Position numbers and translations under genes: made by a program
In this document: piece after piece, positions 45,998-54,723 of the stretch
Layout: every line of letters begins with the position of its first letter
How positions within the stretch are numbered: the first letter of the stretch is position 1
Notes under the pieces: generated by a model
What the model was told of the DNA's origin: nothing
What the model saw: only the letters and a program-made list of their open reading frames with translations
Databases searched by the model: none
Source of the DNA: Caldora sp965222765
GTDB taxonomy: Bacteria; Cyanobacteriota; Cyanobacteriia; Cyanobacteriales; Coleofasciculaceae
Assembly (NCBI GenBank): GCA_965222765.1
Contig: CBDCVG010000022.1
Coordinates: 186,001 to 250,000, forward strand
Length of the DNA: 64,000 bases
Reading direction: 5' to 3'

Positions 45998-46415
45998 TCA
46001 ACGATACAGCAATTGGTTTAAAATCCTACGCTGACCTTGATATATCTCCAATCGGATTGTGTTAGGGTCAGAATTTTGGAAAGTGACGACGTAGGCAAAG
46101 TCTCCGTTGTAGAAAAAATATTGTGGTCTGTTGGTAGTACCTTTGACATTACCATCTACAATTTCGATAGAACTACCATCACTTCGGCTTGTACCTCTGT
46201 AATAGTAAGTAAGAGGTTCATACCGACCTATTTCTACTTTCCAGTCAGAATTTACGAATGTACCATTGATAATAGGACAATTATTTACTTCCCTGTATCC
46301 ATTTGGAGCGTTAGGGGCATTAACTACATAAGCCCTACAAGGGTCTGCTTGTACTGGTTGTGTGACTTCCCAATAATAGAGATGTAGTCGCTAGTGCAGT
46401 CAGTATTTTTCTCAT
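45998..46415 (-). pseudogene. Small exported protein, frameshift in the signal peptide
   Basis: From ATG 46415 the frame gives MRKILTALATTSLLLG and is lost near 46366-46372. One added base joins it to VTQPVQADPCRAYVVNAPNA and about 110 further codons without a stop, ending YQGQRRILNQLLYR. The joined protein would have a signal peptide ending near VQA and a mature domain with two Cys (DPCRAY, NNCPI) and repeated Tyr/Asn strands such as GRYEPLTYYYRG. The opposite-strand ORF at 46037 is a shadow. Family unknown; a small periplasmic or secreted protein. Confidence 0.6.
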
Positions 46416-46833
46416 CAGATCTTAGCTAGTTATGCGAATACAAAAAATTTTGGTAGGTGCATTCTGCCGCTACCCTCAGTCTCGCATTCTCTCCAATCAA
46501 ATGCCAACCTAAGGAGATTTTGTCGGGAAGCGATCACGAATTTTCTTTCAAGTGATCAGCATAGGGAATGCTCCGCCCCTACTGCACTCATTGTAACTGT
46601 TCAGGGGGGGTAATGAAAAGAAGGGGTGGAGGGAAAATATTTGCAGTTGGCTTCTTTTTGGACCATTATCTTGTCAGGCTTTAAGTTTTGGGCAATGTGC
46701 AATTAATTTTGCTTACCTGCTTAACTTGCGAATAAAGATTTGCCCTCTCTATGGAAGGCTTGTTGCATATGTTGACTTTTCTTAACATAGTTCAGTTTTT
46801 CATACCAAACCTACTTATCCTCCACACAAATTA
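46416..46833. other. Intergenic region with a third IS630-type end
   Basis: At 46781-46815 lies another right end of the IS630-type element (reverse complement begins AGTAGGTTTGGTATGAAAAA) followed by TA. The original element may therefore have reached 46815, or a solo end remains. Nothing else coding is seen. Confidence 0.6.
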
Positions 46834-47034
46834 TTGAGTAACCTTATAGTTAATTTAAAATCCACATCATCTAAGACAATGTGGAGAGAATTTGAACCTG
46901 AAGTATCGGCTACTTATCACAAACGTGTCTTTTGGACAGGCTCTTATTTTGTAGCTAGCTGTGGTGGTGTAACGATAGAACAGCTTAAAAAATATGTGCA
47001 AAACCAAGGTAGCCCTGATTCATCCCATCACTAA
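46834..47034 (+). pseudogene. tnpA: IS200/IS605 TnpA (Y1 transposase) C-terminal fragment
   Basis: The 66 codons match the C-terminal end of a TnpA: LKSTSSKTMWREFEP, FWTGSYFVASCGGVTIEQL and KKYVQNQ, the last carrying the nucleophilic Tyr. The HUH motif and the N-terminal half are missing, so it is inactive. Confidence 0.75.
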
Positions 47035-47073
47035 AAGTGAGGGTCTTCTCAGGGCGTGAGATAAGAACCATTC

Positions 47074-47155
47074 CACCTACTACCATTAACCTTACCTAAC
47101 ACCTACCACCTAGCACCTATGGCAACCTGAAAATTACGACTTATTCAGCAAGCTC
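47074..47155. repeat. Partial MITE-like copy
   Basis: The reverse complement reproduces the left end and interior of the element at 5929: AGAGCTTGCTGAATAAGTCG, then AGGTTGCCATAGGTG and TAGGTG units. The end stops 3 bp before the stop codon of the next gene. Confidence 0.75.
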
Positions 47156-47158
47156 TAG

Positions 47159-48301
47159 TTAGGAATGGGCTAATAAAAAAGTAATACTTGCCAAGCCCGC
47201 CCCAATAAATAGTATAGTTTTCCCTAAAACATAGCGATAAGTTGCAGCTAGCAAGAGTAAAAAATATAGATTTATATAAACACGAGAGTAATTTAGATAA
47301 TAATTTAATATATTAAAGCTGCTCATCAGCAAGAGCATTCCGTAAAATATTGTAGCAATTATTATGACTTTGTTATTTTGGTAGCGTTCTCTATATATTA
47401 GGAAAATTGAAACACAAATAACTAGCAAAAAGCTAAATGAGTAAGCTTCAAAGATGTTCTTGGCAGGTGAGCCATCAGTAACCAGAAAAGCTAGCTTGTT
47501 AAATATACCTACCAGCGGATAACCAAAATTTTCACTGACTCCAGAAGTTCCTTGAAACTGGAGTCGATAGACAACATAGATATTCCAAATTGCTGCTGGT
47601 AACCAAGCCCACAACAGATGTCGCAATTGCTGCCATTTACGCTCCCAGATACTGGTGAATAAAAGTGCTAACCACATCAACAGCATAATCTCGCGGTTAA
47701 GACAAGCTGCGGCGATAGACAATGCGGTAGCAAGAGGTTGATTATTGCGATAACAATACAAAGCAGTAACTAAAAGCAAACTACTCAACAAGCCTGCCGT
47801 TGACAGGGACAAAATTATCCAAACTCCTGGTATGCAAAGTACCAGCAGTCCTTGCCAAGTTATGCCAGAATATTTTTTCAGGTATAAACTGCTGACAAAA
47901 ACGATGAGGACAATACAGAAACAGTTAATCCCAACCATGATGTAGGGAATCAGCTGGGAATTGCCGAAACCGAAAATATATCCTAATAAGGGATAAAGAA
48001 TTCTTCGGTAACGATATTGCGGGTGATCCAGAGCATCAATTGTACCTGAGTCTTGCAAGAATGGATCCAGGGCAAGACTGAGGAACATTTGACCATCATA
48101 TCCGAGTTCTCCTTGATAAATAAAAATGTCTTGATTTTTAAGAAAAGGTGACAGAGGCAGAATTGAACCAATTCTGAAAAAACCGGTAATATTACCTTCA
48201 AATTTGAAAAAGTATAAATATAAGACAACAGCTGCAACCAAAGCAACTGCTAAAATAGTATTTTTGATTTCTCGAGGTTGTTTCAACCAGAATTGCTTCA
48301 T
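47159..48301 (-). CDS. GT-C-fold membrane glycosyltransferase-like protein
   Basis: A 380-residue protein with about nine to ten transmembrane segments. The first periplasmic loop carries GELGYDGQMFLSLALDPF, the signature of the AZOBR_p60025-type surface-glycopolymer family and related GT-C enzymes that use polyprenyl-linked sugars. CLNREIMLLMWLALLFTSI and a C-terminal YLNYSRVYINLYFLLLLAA follow. Donor and acceptor are unknown. It stands alone, with a MITE fragment abutting its 3' end. Confidence 0.72.
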   Translation of the reverse strand: MKQFWLKQPREIKNTILAVALVAAVVLYLYFFKFEGNITGFFRIGSILPLSPFLKNQDIFIYQGELGYDGQMFLSLALDPFLQDSGTIDALDHPQYRYRRILYPLLGYIFGFGNSQLIPYIMVGINCFCIVLIVFVSSLYLKKYSGITWQGLLVLCIPGVWIILSLSTAGLLSSLLLVTALYCYRNNQPLATALSIAAACLNREIMLLMWLALLFTSIWERKWQQLRHLLWAWLPAAIWNIYVVYRLQFQGTSGVSENFGYPLVGIFNKLAFLVTDGSPAKNIFEAYSFSFLLVICVSIFLIYRERYQNNKVIIIATIFYGMLLLMSSFNILNYYLNYSRVYINLYFLLLLAATYRYVLGKTILFIGAGLASITFLLAHS

Positions 48302-48374
48302 GTTTGCTTATTTGAGTATTTGGTATTATTTGTTATTACCAATAACCAACAACTAACAACAAATAACACGAAAT

Positions 48375-48396
48375 CCCCCGTGCTGTCTTCCGGGGG
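48375..48396. repeat. CCCCCG/CGGGGG hairpin, related to 13756
   Basis: CCCCCG (48375-48380) pairs with CGGGGG (48391-48396). AATCCCCCGTGCTGTCTTC is nearly the reverse complement of the segment at 13756. It lies in the gap between the GT-C and bamA genes. Confidence 0.55.
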
Positions 48397-48428
48397 ATCA
48401 GTTAAAAGAGATGAAATTTGCTGTAAAA

Positions 48429-50426
48429 TTAAAACCTTTGACCGATACCAAACTGGAGTTTGCTGTTACCTTGATCATTAAAGCCGTAGTCTGCTCTGAG
48501 GACACCAATGGGTGAGTCTACCCGCAAACCACCTCCGTAACCAAAGCCGCTTCCTTGTTTACCCCTTACTATTCCTGGTTCTCCTGGCACACTGGGAGCA
48601 GAACCCAAGTCAGAAGCAAAGTCAGCAAATAAGACTGCACCTACTGGCTTAAAGATGGGAATACGATACTCAGCGGAAGCTAACACATAGCTGCGACCAC
48701 TGGCAACATCACCACTTCCATAACCTCGCACGGAATTCTGTCCCCCCAAGTTAAAGGCACGGTAAGGAGGTAAGTCACCAATTGTTGTGCCCCCTTGGAC
48801 ATTAAAAGCGAATACTTCTGGGTTTTCACCACTGAATAAACTCACCGGTAGGTAATGAGAATAATTTGCCTGAAGCCGGTTCATAAGGATATTGCCGCTA
48901 CCAATTGGCACAGATTGTTCTGTACTAAAGCTGAGGAGGGAACCTTCAGTAGGATTAATGGGATTATCCCGTTGGTCTTTAGCTACTGCTAGGGATAAAC
49001 TTACTAAGTCGTCAATGCCAGTATCACTGAAAGACAGGGGATTACCTAGGGGGTCTTCTGGAAGGAGATTACCATCGCGATCGCGAATACTGGTGCGATC
49101 GTAGTTTAAGCCTACTGAAGTATCCCAACCATTCAGTGGTTTAGTCAAGGTGATACCACCGCCGAAATGTCCTTCGTTGGGAGTTTCAAACTCTTGGTTA
49201 CCCTCCAAAGGCAAGTCACCCTCAAAGGTGCGGGATACTGTTCTACGCCTAAAGGCTTCGACATTATAGCCCGGTTTATCAGGGTTGGTGGCACGGTAAG
49301 GGCTGCCGTAATTCCCTTCAAACTGTAGATCCCGTGGACTTAACTGCAGCTCAAATCCTAGCTTCTGGTTGACACCACCTACATTACTGTCTTTGTAGCT
49401 AATTGTGCCGAAAATACCATTGGTATCGTTGTAGCCACCACCAACATTAACTGTACGAGCAGCTCTTTCGGTAAGTTCATAAATGACATCAATGTTTCTA
49501 GCATCGCCGTTGAGAGAGATGTCAACTTGGTTAAATAACCCTAGTTGGTACAGCTGCCGTAAGTCTTGTTGCGCTACATCGACACGGAATAAGTCACCAG
49601 ACTTCAGTTGCAAGTCATCTTTAAGAAAATCTTCACGGGTACGCCCTTCGGTTGGCTTACCCTCTTCATCCAAAAAGCGCAGATTGATATTCCCAATTAC
49701 CCCTTCAGCTACCTCAATTTTGACTACACCATTAGCTGTTGGTTGCACTGCCAATACTTGTGCGATCGTATAACCGTTATCCTTATACCATTGGTTGAGT
49801 TTTTCGGCTCCCTGATTGAGGGTTGCAGGGCTGATTGGGTTACCGAATTGGGATTGGAATAACTCATTAGCAACTGCTGGAGTAAGAACCTGGTTACCAG
49901 AGAGTTGGATAGATTTTACTACTATTGGTGTAACCTGATAGACTACACTCCAACCATTTTGATTACTTGCTTGGGTTGCACTAGCATCAGCAAATAAACC
50001 AGTATTCAAAATTGCTGCCACATCTTTTTCCAGCTGACTTTGACTAGTGGAACCACCGGGACGAGTACTAATTTGCTTCAAGATAACTTGCTGCAATTCT
50101 TCTGAAACACCGACTATCTGAACATCGGTAGCAGTTACAGCAAAATCATCAGTGATATTATTATTACTGCTAGACCTAGCAGATATTTCATTGGACGGGG
50201 AAATAGTTCTAGTATTTGTGGATTGAGCAGATCTAGGAGTTGCAGTAACTACTACATTATTAGTATTGTTAGACTCACTTGGAGATTCCTCAACAGTAAC
50301 TACATGGTTTCTATCTGTTGGTTTCTGGGTGGAAGTAGTTAAGTTGGGATTAGCAAGTGCCTGGGTGGTTAACTCTACTAGAGCGAGAGCAACTAAGGTA
50401 CAAATTGATAAAGCTTTGTACAACAT
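48429..50426 (-). CDS. bamA: BamA/Omp85 outer-membrane assembly protein
   Basis: A 665-residue precursor with a signal peptide (LVALALVELTTQALA), a Ser/Asn/Thr-rich linker, POTRA domains (about 100-340, including IQLSGNQVLTPAVANELFQ and KSGDLFRVDVAQQDLRQLYQ) and a 16-strand barrel. The L6-loop motif is in SVRGYGSGDV, and the C-terminal strand ends in Phe (LQFGIGQRF), the barrel insertion signal. It inserts beta-barrel proteins in the outer membrane. The ATG at 50426 was preferred to TTG at 50441. Confidence 0.9.
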   Translation of the reverse strand: MLYKALSICTLVALALVELTTQALANPNLTTSTQKPTDRNHVVTVEESPSESNNTNNVVVTATPRSAQSTNTRTISPSNEISARSSSNNNITDDFAVTATDVQIVGVSEELQQVILKQISTRPGGSTSQSQLEKDVAAILNTGLFADASATQASNQNGWSVVYQVTPIVVKSIQLSGNQVLTPAVANELFQSQFGNPISPATLNQGAEKLNQWYKDNGYTIAQVLAVQPTANGVVKIEVAEGVIGNINLRFLDEEGKPTEGRTREDFLKDDLQLKSGDLFRVDVAQQDLRQLYQLGLFNQVDISLNGDARNIDVIYELTERAARTVNVGGGYNDTNGIFGTISYKDSNVGGVNQKLGFELQLSPRDLQFEGNYGSPYRATNPDKPGYNVEAFRRRTVSRTFEGDLPLEGNQEFETPNEGHFGGGITLTKPLNGWDTSVGLNYDRTSIRDRDGNLLPEDPLGNPLSFSDTGIDDLVSLSLAVAKDQRDNPINPTEGSLLSFSTEQSVPIGSGNILMNRLQANYSHYLPVSLFSGENPEVFAFNVQGGTTIGDLPPYRAFNLGGQNSVRGYGSGDVASGRSYVLASAEYRIPIFKPVGAVLFADFASDLGSAPSVPGEPGIVRGKQGSGFGYGGGLRVDSPIGVLRADYGFNDQGNSKLQFGIGQRF

Positions 50427-50682
50427 ATAAAATAGCCTCAATAATTGGTCAGTGGCGTTAAAAATTCCTTGGGTAGGTGTTTAATCTGACCAATGTGCTT
50501 CAGCTACAGTTCCAGGGATTGTGCCACCTTCGTATTTGCCACATCTAGAAGAGCTATTAAGTATTAAGGAAATTTCTGAGAAAGAATGTACTTCAATCAC
50601 CTTGTTGCCATACTACCAACAGGTTTTGACCACACCCAAAGGGTTTGGGGTATATTTGGGCTTAAACTTCGTTTAAGTCCCA

Positions 50683-51753
50683 CTAGCGCTGAAGAGAACG
50701 AGGGTCGAGAGCATCACGAAGACCATCCCCTAGCAGATTAAATGCTAACACTGTTAGGATAATCAACAACGCTGGAGGCCAAATCAACCAGGGTTGTAGC
50801 ACTAAAATTGAAGCATTGGTAGCAATAGATAGCAGATTACCCCAGGAGGGGTCAGGTTGCTGAATTCCTAATCCAATCAAACTCAGTACCGATTCTGCCA
50901 CAATGAAGCTAGGAATTGCCAGAGTTGCCGAAATAATTACATAGGTCACTGTCTGAGGTAAAACGTGGCGAACGATAATGTAAAAGGGTTTAGCGCCCAT
51001 AGCTCTTGCCGCCTGGACAAATTCCCGTTCTTTAATCGACAACACTTGTCCACGAATTACCCTTGCTAATCCAGCCCAACTAATGAAAGAGGTAATCATG
51101 ACAATTAATAAAAACCGCTGGGCGCTAGTCAATCCTGGTGGTAGGACAGCGGCAAGGGCTACCAGTAGGTAAATACCAGGAATTGTCATTAACACTTCTG
51201 CGATACGCATCAATATAGCATCTACCCATCCACCGAAGTAACCGGATATGCCACCAATTAATAAGCCGAGAGGAAAAGAGATAGCAATTCCTACTAAACC
51301 AATGCTAAGGCTGATACGACCGCCATACACTAGACGACTGAATTGATCACGAGCCTGCTCATCTGTACCTAATATGTTAATTTTGCCTTCACCAACTGTG
51401 CCAAATAGGTGCAGATTTGCGGGTATTAGCCAAAGCAGTTTGTATTCGGAGCTTTTAACAAATAACCTTATCGGTGAGGGACTTTGTTGATCTACAATCA
51501 ATTCGCGATCGCCAGTTGCCAGACTTGTAGGTCCCTGGGTTGTAGGATAAACGTGGGGACCAATAAATTTCCCTGTCTGCTGATTACGCCAATAAATCTG
51601 AGTTGGTGGTAGCAGAGAACCATCTGGTTGGGATGTATAAGGATCATAGGGAGCGACAAAGTCAGCCGCGATGACACTCAAATAAAAAATAAGTAGTAGT
51701 AATGCTCCTAAACGGGCGAGGGGGTTCTTTTTGAGTCTCTGCCACCAGTTCAT
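50683..51753 (-). CDS. Oligopeptide/dipeptide-type ABC transporter permease
   Basis: A 356-residue OppC/DppC-type inner-membrane permease with an N-terminal anchor, a periplasmic insert (about 35-120), and five core helices. The coupling motif AARAMGAKPFYIIVRHVLPQ (EAA loop) and ILGTDEQARDQFSRLVYGGR are visible. No OppB or binding protein is adjacent. An IS605-type element ends about 40 bp upstream of the start, so its native promoter may have been displaced. The GAGGTG Shine-Dalgarno-like site at about 51767-51772 is intact. Confidence 0.87.
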   Translation of the reverse strand: MNWWQRLKKNPLARLGALLLLIFYLSVIAADFVAPYDPYTSQPDGSLLPPTQIYWRNQQTGKFIGPHVYPTTQGPTSLATGDRELIVDQQSPSPIRLFVKSSEYKLLWLIPANLHLFGTVGEGKINILGTDEQARDQFSRLVYGGRISLSIGLVGIAISFPLGLLIGGISGYFGGWVDAILMRIAEVLMTIPGIYLLVALAAVLPPGLTSAQRFLLIVMITSFISWAGLARVIRGQVLSIKEREFVQAARAMGAKPFYIIVRHVLPQTVTYVIISATLAIPSFIVAESVLSLIGLGIQQPDPSWGNLLSIATNASILVLQPWLIWPPALLIILTVLAFNLLGDGLRDALDPRSLQR

Positions 51754-51796
51754 ACTTGTTTTAAATTCACCTCAGGATATATACCCAAATTGACAC

Positions 51797-51820
51797 TCCC
51801 CGCGCTAAAAGCGGCGAGGA
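51797..51820. mobile_element. Right-end hairpin of the IS605-type element
   Basis: CTCCCCGC and GGCGAGG pair imperfectly around GCTAAAAGC, 9 bp past the tnpB stop. In active relatives this end also closes the guide (omega) RNA made from the tnpB 3' region. RNA production here is inferred from family knowledge. Confidence 0.55.
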
Positions 51821-51828
51821 TTCTTCCT

Positions 51829-53049
51829 TCAATCAGCAAGCTTAGTATATAGATTTTCATCAATACACCATAGGCTCATCTGTCCAGAAGCGTTTATCCA
51901 GTACTCAGACTGAAATATTCCCGTGTGCCCCACGGTACGCAATCCTAATTTCAAAATGTTTTTCGCGGCATTCTCGTCTCGATCTAGCACCGTTCCACAC
52001 AAACAATTGTGGGTACGAGTACTGAGAGATTTCTTGACTGTACTGCCGCAGTTAGAACAGTTTTGGCTGGTGTAGTGGGGAGGAACGGCAACAGTTACTG
52101 TCCCAAATACCCTCCCAAAGTACTCTACCCATGTTCTAAACATTGTCCAGCTAGCATCAGCAATTGATTTAGCTAGACAATGGTTCTTAACTAAATTACG
52201 CACCTTCAAGTCTTCATAGGCTACCAAGTCGTTAGACCGGACTACGCACAATGCTGTCTTCACTGCAAAGTCTTTACGCTGCCTGCTTACTTTTAGGTGC
52301 TTTTTGGCTAGTTTTTGCTTAGCTTTCTTGTAGTTGTTCGACTGTAGTTGACCCTTGTTGAATTTTCGAGACACTCTCCTGTGTAGCCGCTTGAGAGCTT
52401 TGTGTGACTTCCTCAAGTATTTGGGGTTAACGACTTTGTTGCCCTCAGAGTCTGTGTAGAAAGCTGAAATGCCAACATCCAATCCAACAGTTTTGCCTGT
52501 TGGTGGCTGCTCCTCAACACGGACCTTCTCAATACAGAACTGGGCATAATAACCATCAGCTCTGCGTACTACCCTAACTCGCTTAATTTGCTTAATTTGA
52601 TAGTAGTTTAAATCTCGACTACCATAGAGCTTAAACTCACCGGCTTTAAAGCCATCAGTGAAAGTTATCCTATTTCGATTTTCGGAGAGTTTCCAACCTG
52701 TTACTTTGTACTCTACAGAGCCATAATTTGGTCTGTTTTTCTTGTACTTGGGATAACCCTTTTTCCCTGGTATCTGACGCTTGCAGTTATCAAAGAAACG
52801 AGAGATTGCAGCGTACGCACGTTCTGCCATAGCTTGACGAGCTTGGGAATTAAGTTTGCTAGCCCAAGGGAAATCACTATCCTTTGCTAATCGAGTGACA
52901 TATTTGTATAAGTCATTGCGACTCTTGGCGTGACCATCTTCCCAATAACGAAGGCAAGAATTACGGATAAACAATCCAGTACGAATGGCTTCATCTAGCC
53001 ATCTATACTGATATTGTTTACCTTTTAACTTGGCTTCGTAGACTAACAT
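51829..53049 (-). CDS. tnpB: IS605/IS1341-type TnpB, intact
   Basis: A 406-residue RNA-guided nuclease of the Cas12 ancestor group. The RuvC-like residues are intact: Asp191 in VGLDVGISAF, Glu279 in VAYEDLKVRN, and DRDENAA at 356-362. The zinc finger has Cys331, Cys334, Cys349 and Cys351 (CSNCG with CLCG). No tnpA accompanies it, so it is an IS1341-like, TnpB-only unit. A GGCGCTT/AAGCGCC hairpin at 53086-53101 marks the left side. The intact frame contrasts with the decayed copy at 20761. Confidence 0.92.
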   Translation of the reverse strand: MLVYEAKLKGKQYQYRWLDEAIRTGLFIRNSCLRYWEDGHAKSRNDLYKYVTRLAKDSDFPWASKLNSQARQAMAERAYAAISRFFDNCKRQIPGKKGYPKYKKNRPNYGSVEYKVTGWKLSENRNRITFTDGFKAGEFKLYGSRDLNYYQIKQIKRVRVVRRADGYYAQFCIEKVRVEEQPPTGKTVGLDVGISAFYTDSEGNKVVNPKYLRKSHKALKRLHRRVSRKFNKGQLQSNNYKKAKQKLAKKHLKVSRQRKDFAVKTALCVVRSNDLVAYEDLKVRNLVKNHCLAKSIADASWTMFRTWVEYFGRVFGTVTVAVPPHYTSQNCSNCGSTVKKSLSTRTHNCLCGTVLDRDENAAKNILKLGLRTVGHTGIFQSEYWINASGQMSLWCIDENLYTKLAD

Positions 53050-53085
53050 TTATCGCGATTAAATCATGATAATCTTGTAGCACAC

Positions 53086-53101
53086 GGCGCTTTTAAGCGC
53101 C
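53086..53101. mobile_element. Left-end hairpin of the IS605-type element
   Basis: GGCGCTT and AAGCGCC arms with a TT centre lie 37 bp upstream of the tnpB ATG. A left-end imperfect palindrome is expected in this family; the exact end is not defined. Confidence 0.5.
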
Positions 53102-53153
53102 ACCTTGCCTTCATCCCTCGCCTTCTGCCTTGGAGCCTCCTGCCTCCTGTTTC

Positions 53154-54029
53154 TCAAGAGTTAAGCTGTTGAGCTAGCTCCTTAGATTCCTCTTCAGATG
53201 CTTCATGTTCGACAACAAAAACATTTGAGTAGAGGTTTGCTTCTATTTGTTGACCTTGTTGGGTGAGAGACAAATAGCGTAGAGCATCCTTGACATAAGG
53301 ATAAACTCCATTCCAGTAAAATTTAGGATAGTTGCGCCGTAGTTCTCCAGGATGGCGATACCCTAGAATTTTGTTCACCCCCGTTTCTTCAAACTCGTGG
53401 TACAAAGCACCTATTTTCTTGAGATAGTGGGGGTCACACATTTGACCAATTAAATTAGAGGCACGAATCAAGCCAGGATAGTTAACTGTATCTTTATGAT
53501 CTCCCTCATGGGGCACAGGAAAACGAGTTAGTTCAATATTACGCTTGATATACTCAGCATCAATTATTTTGTGACCACCAAAGCGCTCATCAATAAATAA
53601 TTTTGCCCGGTCTACATGATAAGGAGTTAGAGCAGCATCAGTAGCTCCTGGGGACAGATGAACCATTTCATCATTTTTTCCCGTTGCGTAAAGTCTTTCA
53701 GAATCTTTATCGTCGCGACATACTCCCTTAACATAGCCAATTTCATGGCATACCAGAGAAATAATAAAATGTAACCAGTCGTCAGGGGTAACTTTGCCTT
53801 CCCGGATCTGTTTACATCGCAAAATTTCCTGTCCCACTAAGGCAACCAGGATTGAATGTTCGACATTGTGATAGAGGGCATCGCTGTTGGCAATATTTTC
53901 CATTGCCATGTTTCCAGCCCAGGCAATAATGTCTTCGTAGTTCGTATTCAGCCCTCCGTAAGTCCGGCGATAACCTACCCGAAGTTTTTCCACAAACGAA
54001 TCGATCAAAATCTCAGTTGCGTTAAACAT
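53154..54029 (-). CDS. Npun_R2479-type HD-domain metalloprotein
   Basis: A 291-residue protein of the cyanobacterial HD-superfamily group with metal ligands in ALYHNVEHSILV and LVCHEIGYVKG (His-Glu in place of the usual His-Asp pair), and a further His in the segment YHEFEETG. Such proteins are predicted phosphohydrolases. The C-terminal 45 residues are Glu-rich. It lies beside the IS605-type element, which inserted downstream of its stop. Confidence 0.8.
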   Translation of the reverse strand: MFNATEILIDSFVEKLRVGYRRTYGGLNTNYEDIIAWAGNMAMENIANSDALYHNVEHSILVALVGQEILRCKQIREGKVTPDDWLHFIISLVCHEIGYVKGVCRDDKDSERLYATGKNDEMVHLSPGATDAALTPYHVDRAKLFIDERFGGHKIIDAEYIKRNIELTRFPVPHEGDHKDTVNYPGLIRASNLIGQMCDPHYLKKIGALYHEFEETGVNKILGYRHPGELRRNYPKFYWNGVYPYVKDALRYLSLTQQGQQIEANLYSNVFVVEHEASEEESKELAQQLNS

Positions 54030-54452
54030 GCTTGATACTCACCCTTACTGAGTGCAATGTTTTTAGAGCATTGCTAAATCGTGATAACAATACTGGAAAA
54101 GCCTGTTGCTGGTTAAACTTCTTTCCCCTAAATGCTTTGATTTGACTCTAACCCACTCCCTTAGAAGAATAGGGCTTAGCTTTGACCTCAGCAGCACAAC
54201 ATTTTTACAATTCTTACATCTTACAGATAACCGCCAAAAAATCATACTTCTATTAAAAAGATAGATTCCCCACAGCGCAAGATGTTAGTTTTTTGATACA
54301 TACATTTTATCTTTGTCAAGATGCTCTTGCCAGTGATAAACAAGGGGTTGGGTTATCTGTTGAGAAAGGGATGGGAGATATAGCCGCTTAAGTCAATCTA
54401 ACTTGGAAAATCTTGAGTATAATGGTGTACAAATTCTTACTTTGAGAACTTC
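54030..54452. other. Intergenic region before the tRNA
   Basis: The 423-bp spacer holds no supported gene. An ORF of 60 codons on the minus strand at 54063 has no features. The tRNA promoter must lie near its right end. Confidence 0.55.
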
Positions 54453-54524
54453 GCGGGTGTAGTTCAGTGGTAGAACGTCAGCTTCCCAAGCTGAATGTCG
54501 TCGGTTCGAGTCCGATCATCCGCT
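54453..54524 (+). tRNA. tRNA-Gly (anticodon CCC)
   Basis: A full cloverleaf can be drawn. The acceptor GCGGGTG pairs with CATCCGC (one G-U). The D-arm is GTTC-AGTGGTA-GAAC. The anticodon stem TCAGC/GCTGA encloses TTCCCAA with anticodon CCC, and the T-arm GTCGG-TTCGAGT-CCGAT carries TTCGA. The discriminator is T at 54524. No CCA is encoded. It decodes GGG glycine codons. Confidence 0.95.
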
Positions 54525-54590
54525 TTGTATGAGGGTTTACGTATAAAGTTCACCTGAAGTTACAGAATTTTTTCCATTACTTCAGGTCAC

Positions 54591-54690
54591 TCTCGAGAAA
54601 CACTCCAAGGCGAGTGAGGGTGTAGGGTGTAGGGTATCAATTGTGGAACTGGCATCTTGCCAATTACGCCCGTCGGGCGCTCTCGAGAAA
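54591..54690. repeat. Dispersed repeat, copy 2 (inverted relative to 600)
   Basis: The unit runs between two identical TCTCGAGAAA decamers (54591-54600 and 54681-54690). It contains GGGTGTA twice, TATCAATTGTGGAACTGGCA and CGCCCGTCGGGCG. It matches the reverse complement of 600-683. Confidence 0.75.
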
Positions 54691-54723
54691 CCAGGGAGCA
54701 GGGAAGAGAAAAATATTTTGCTA

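Noticed and set aside
46037..46387. 116-codon plus-strand ORF
   Set aside because: The minus strand gives a signal peptide and a coherent protein after one base correction; the plus-strand translation shows no features.
48429..50426. BamA-like gene as TpsB partner of the exoprotein
   Set aside because: It has multiple POTRA domains and BamA-type barrel motifs and lies 7 kb away behind mobile DNA; the TpsB layout is not seen.
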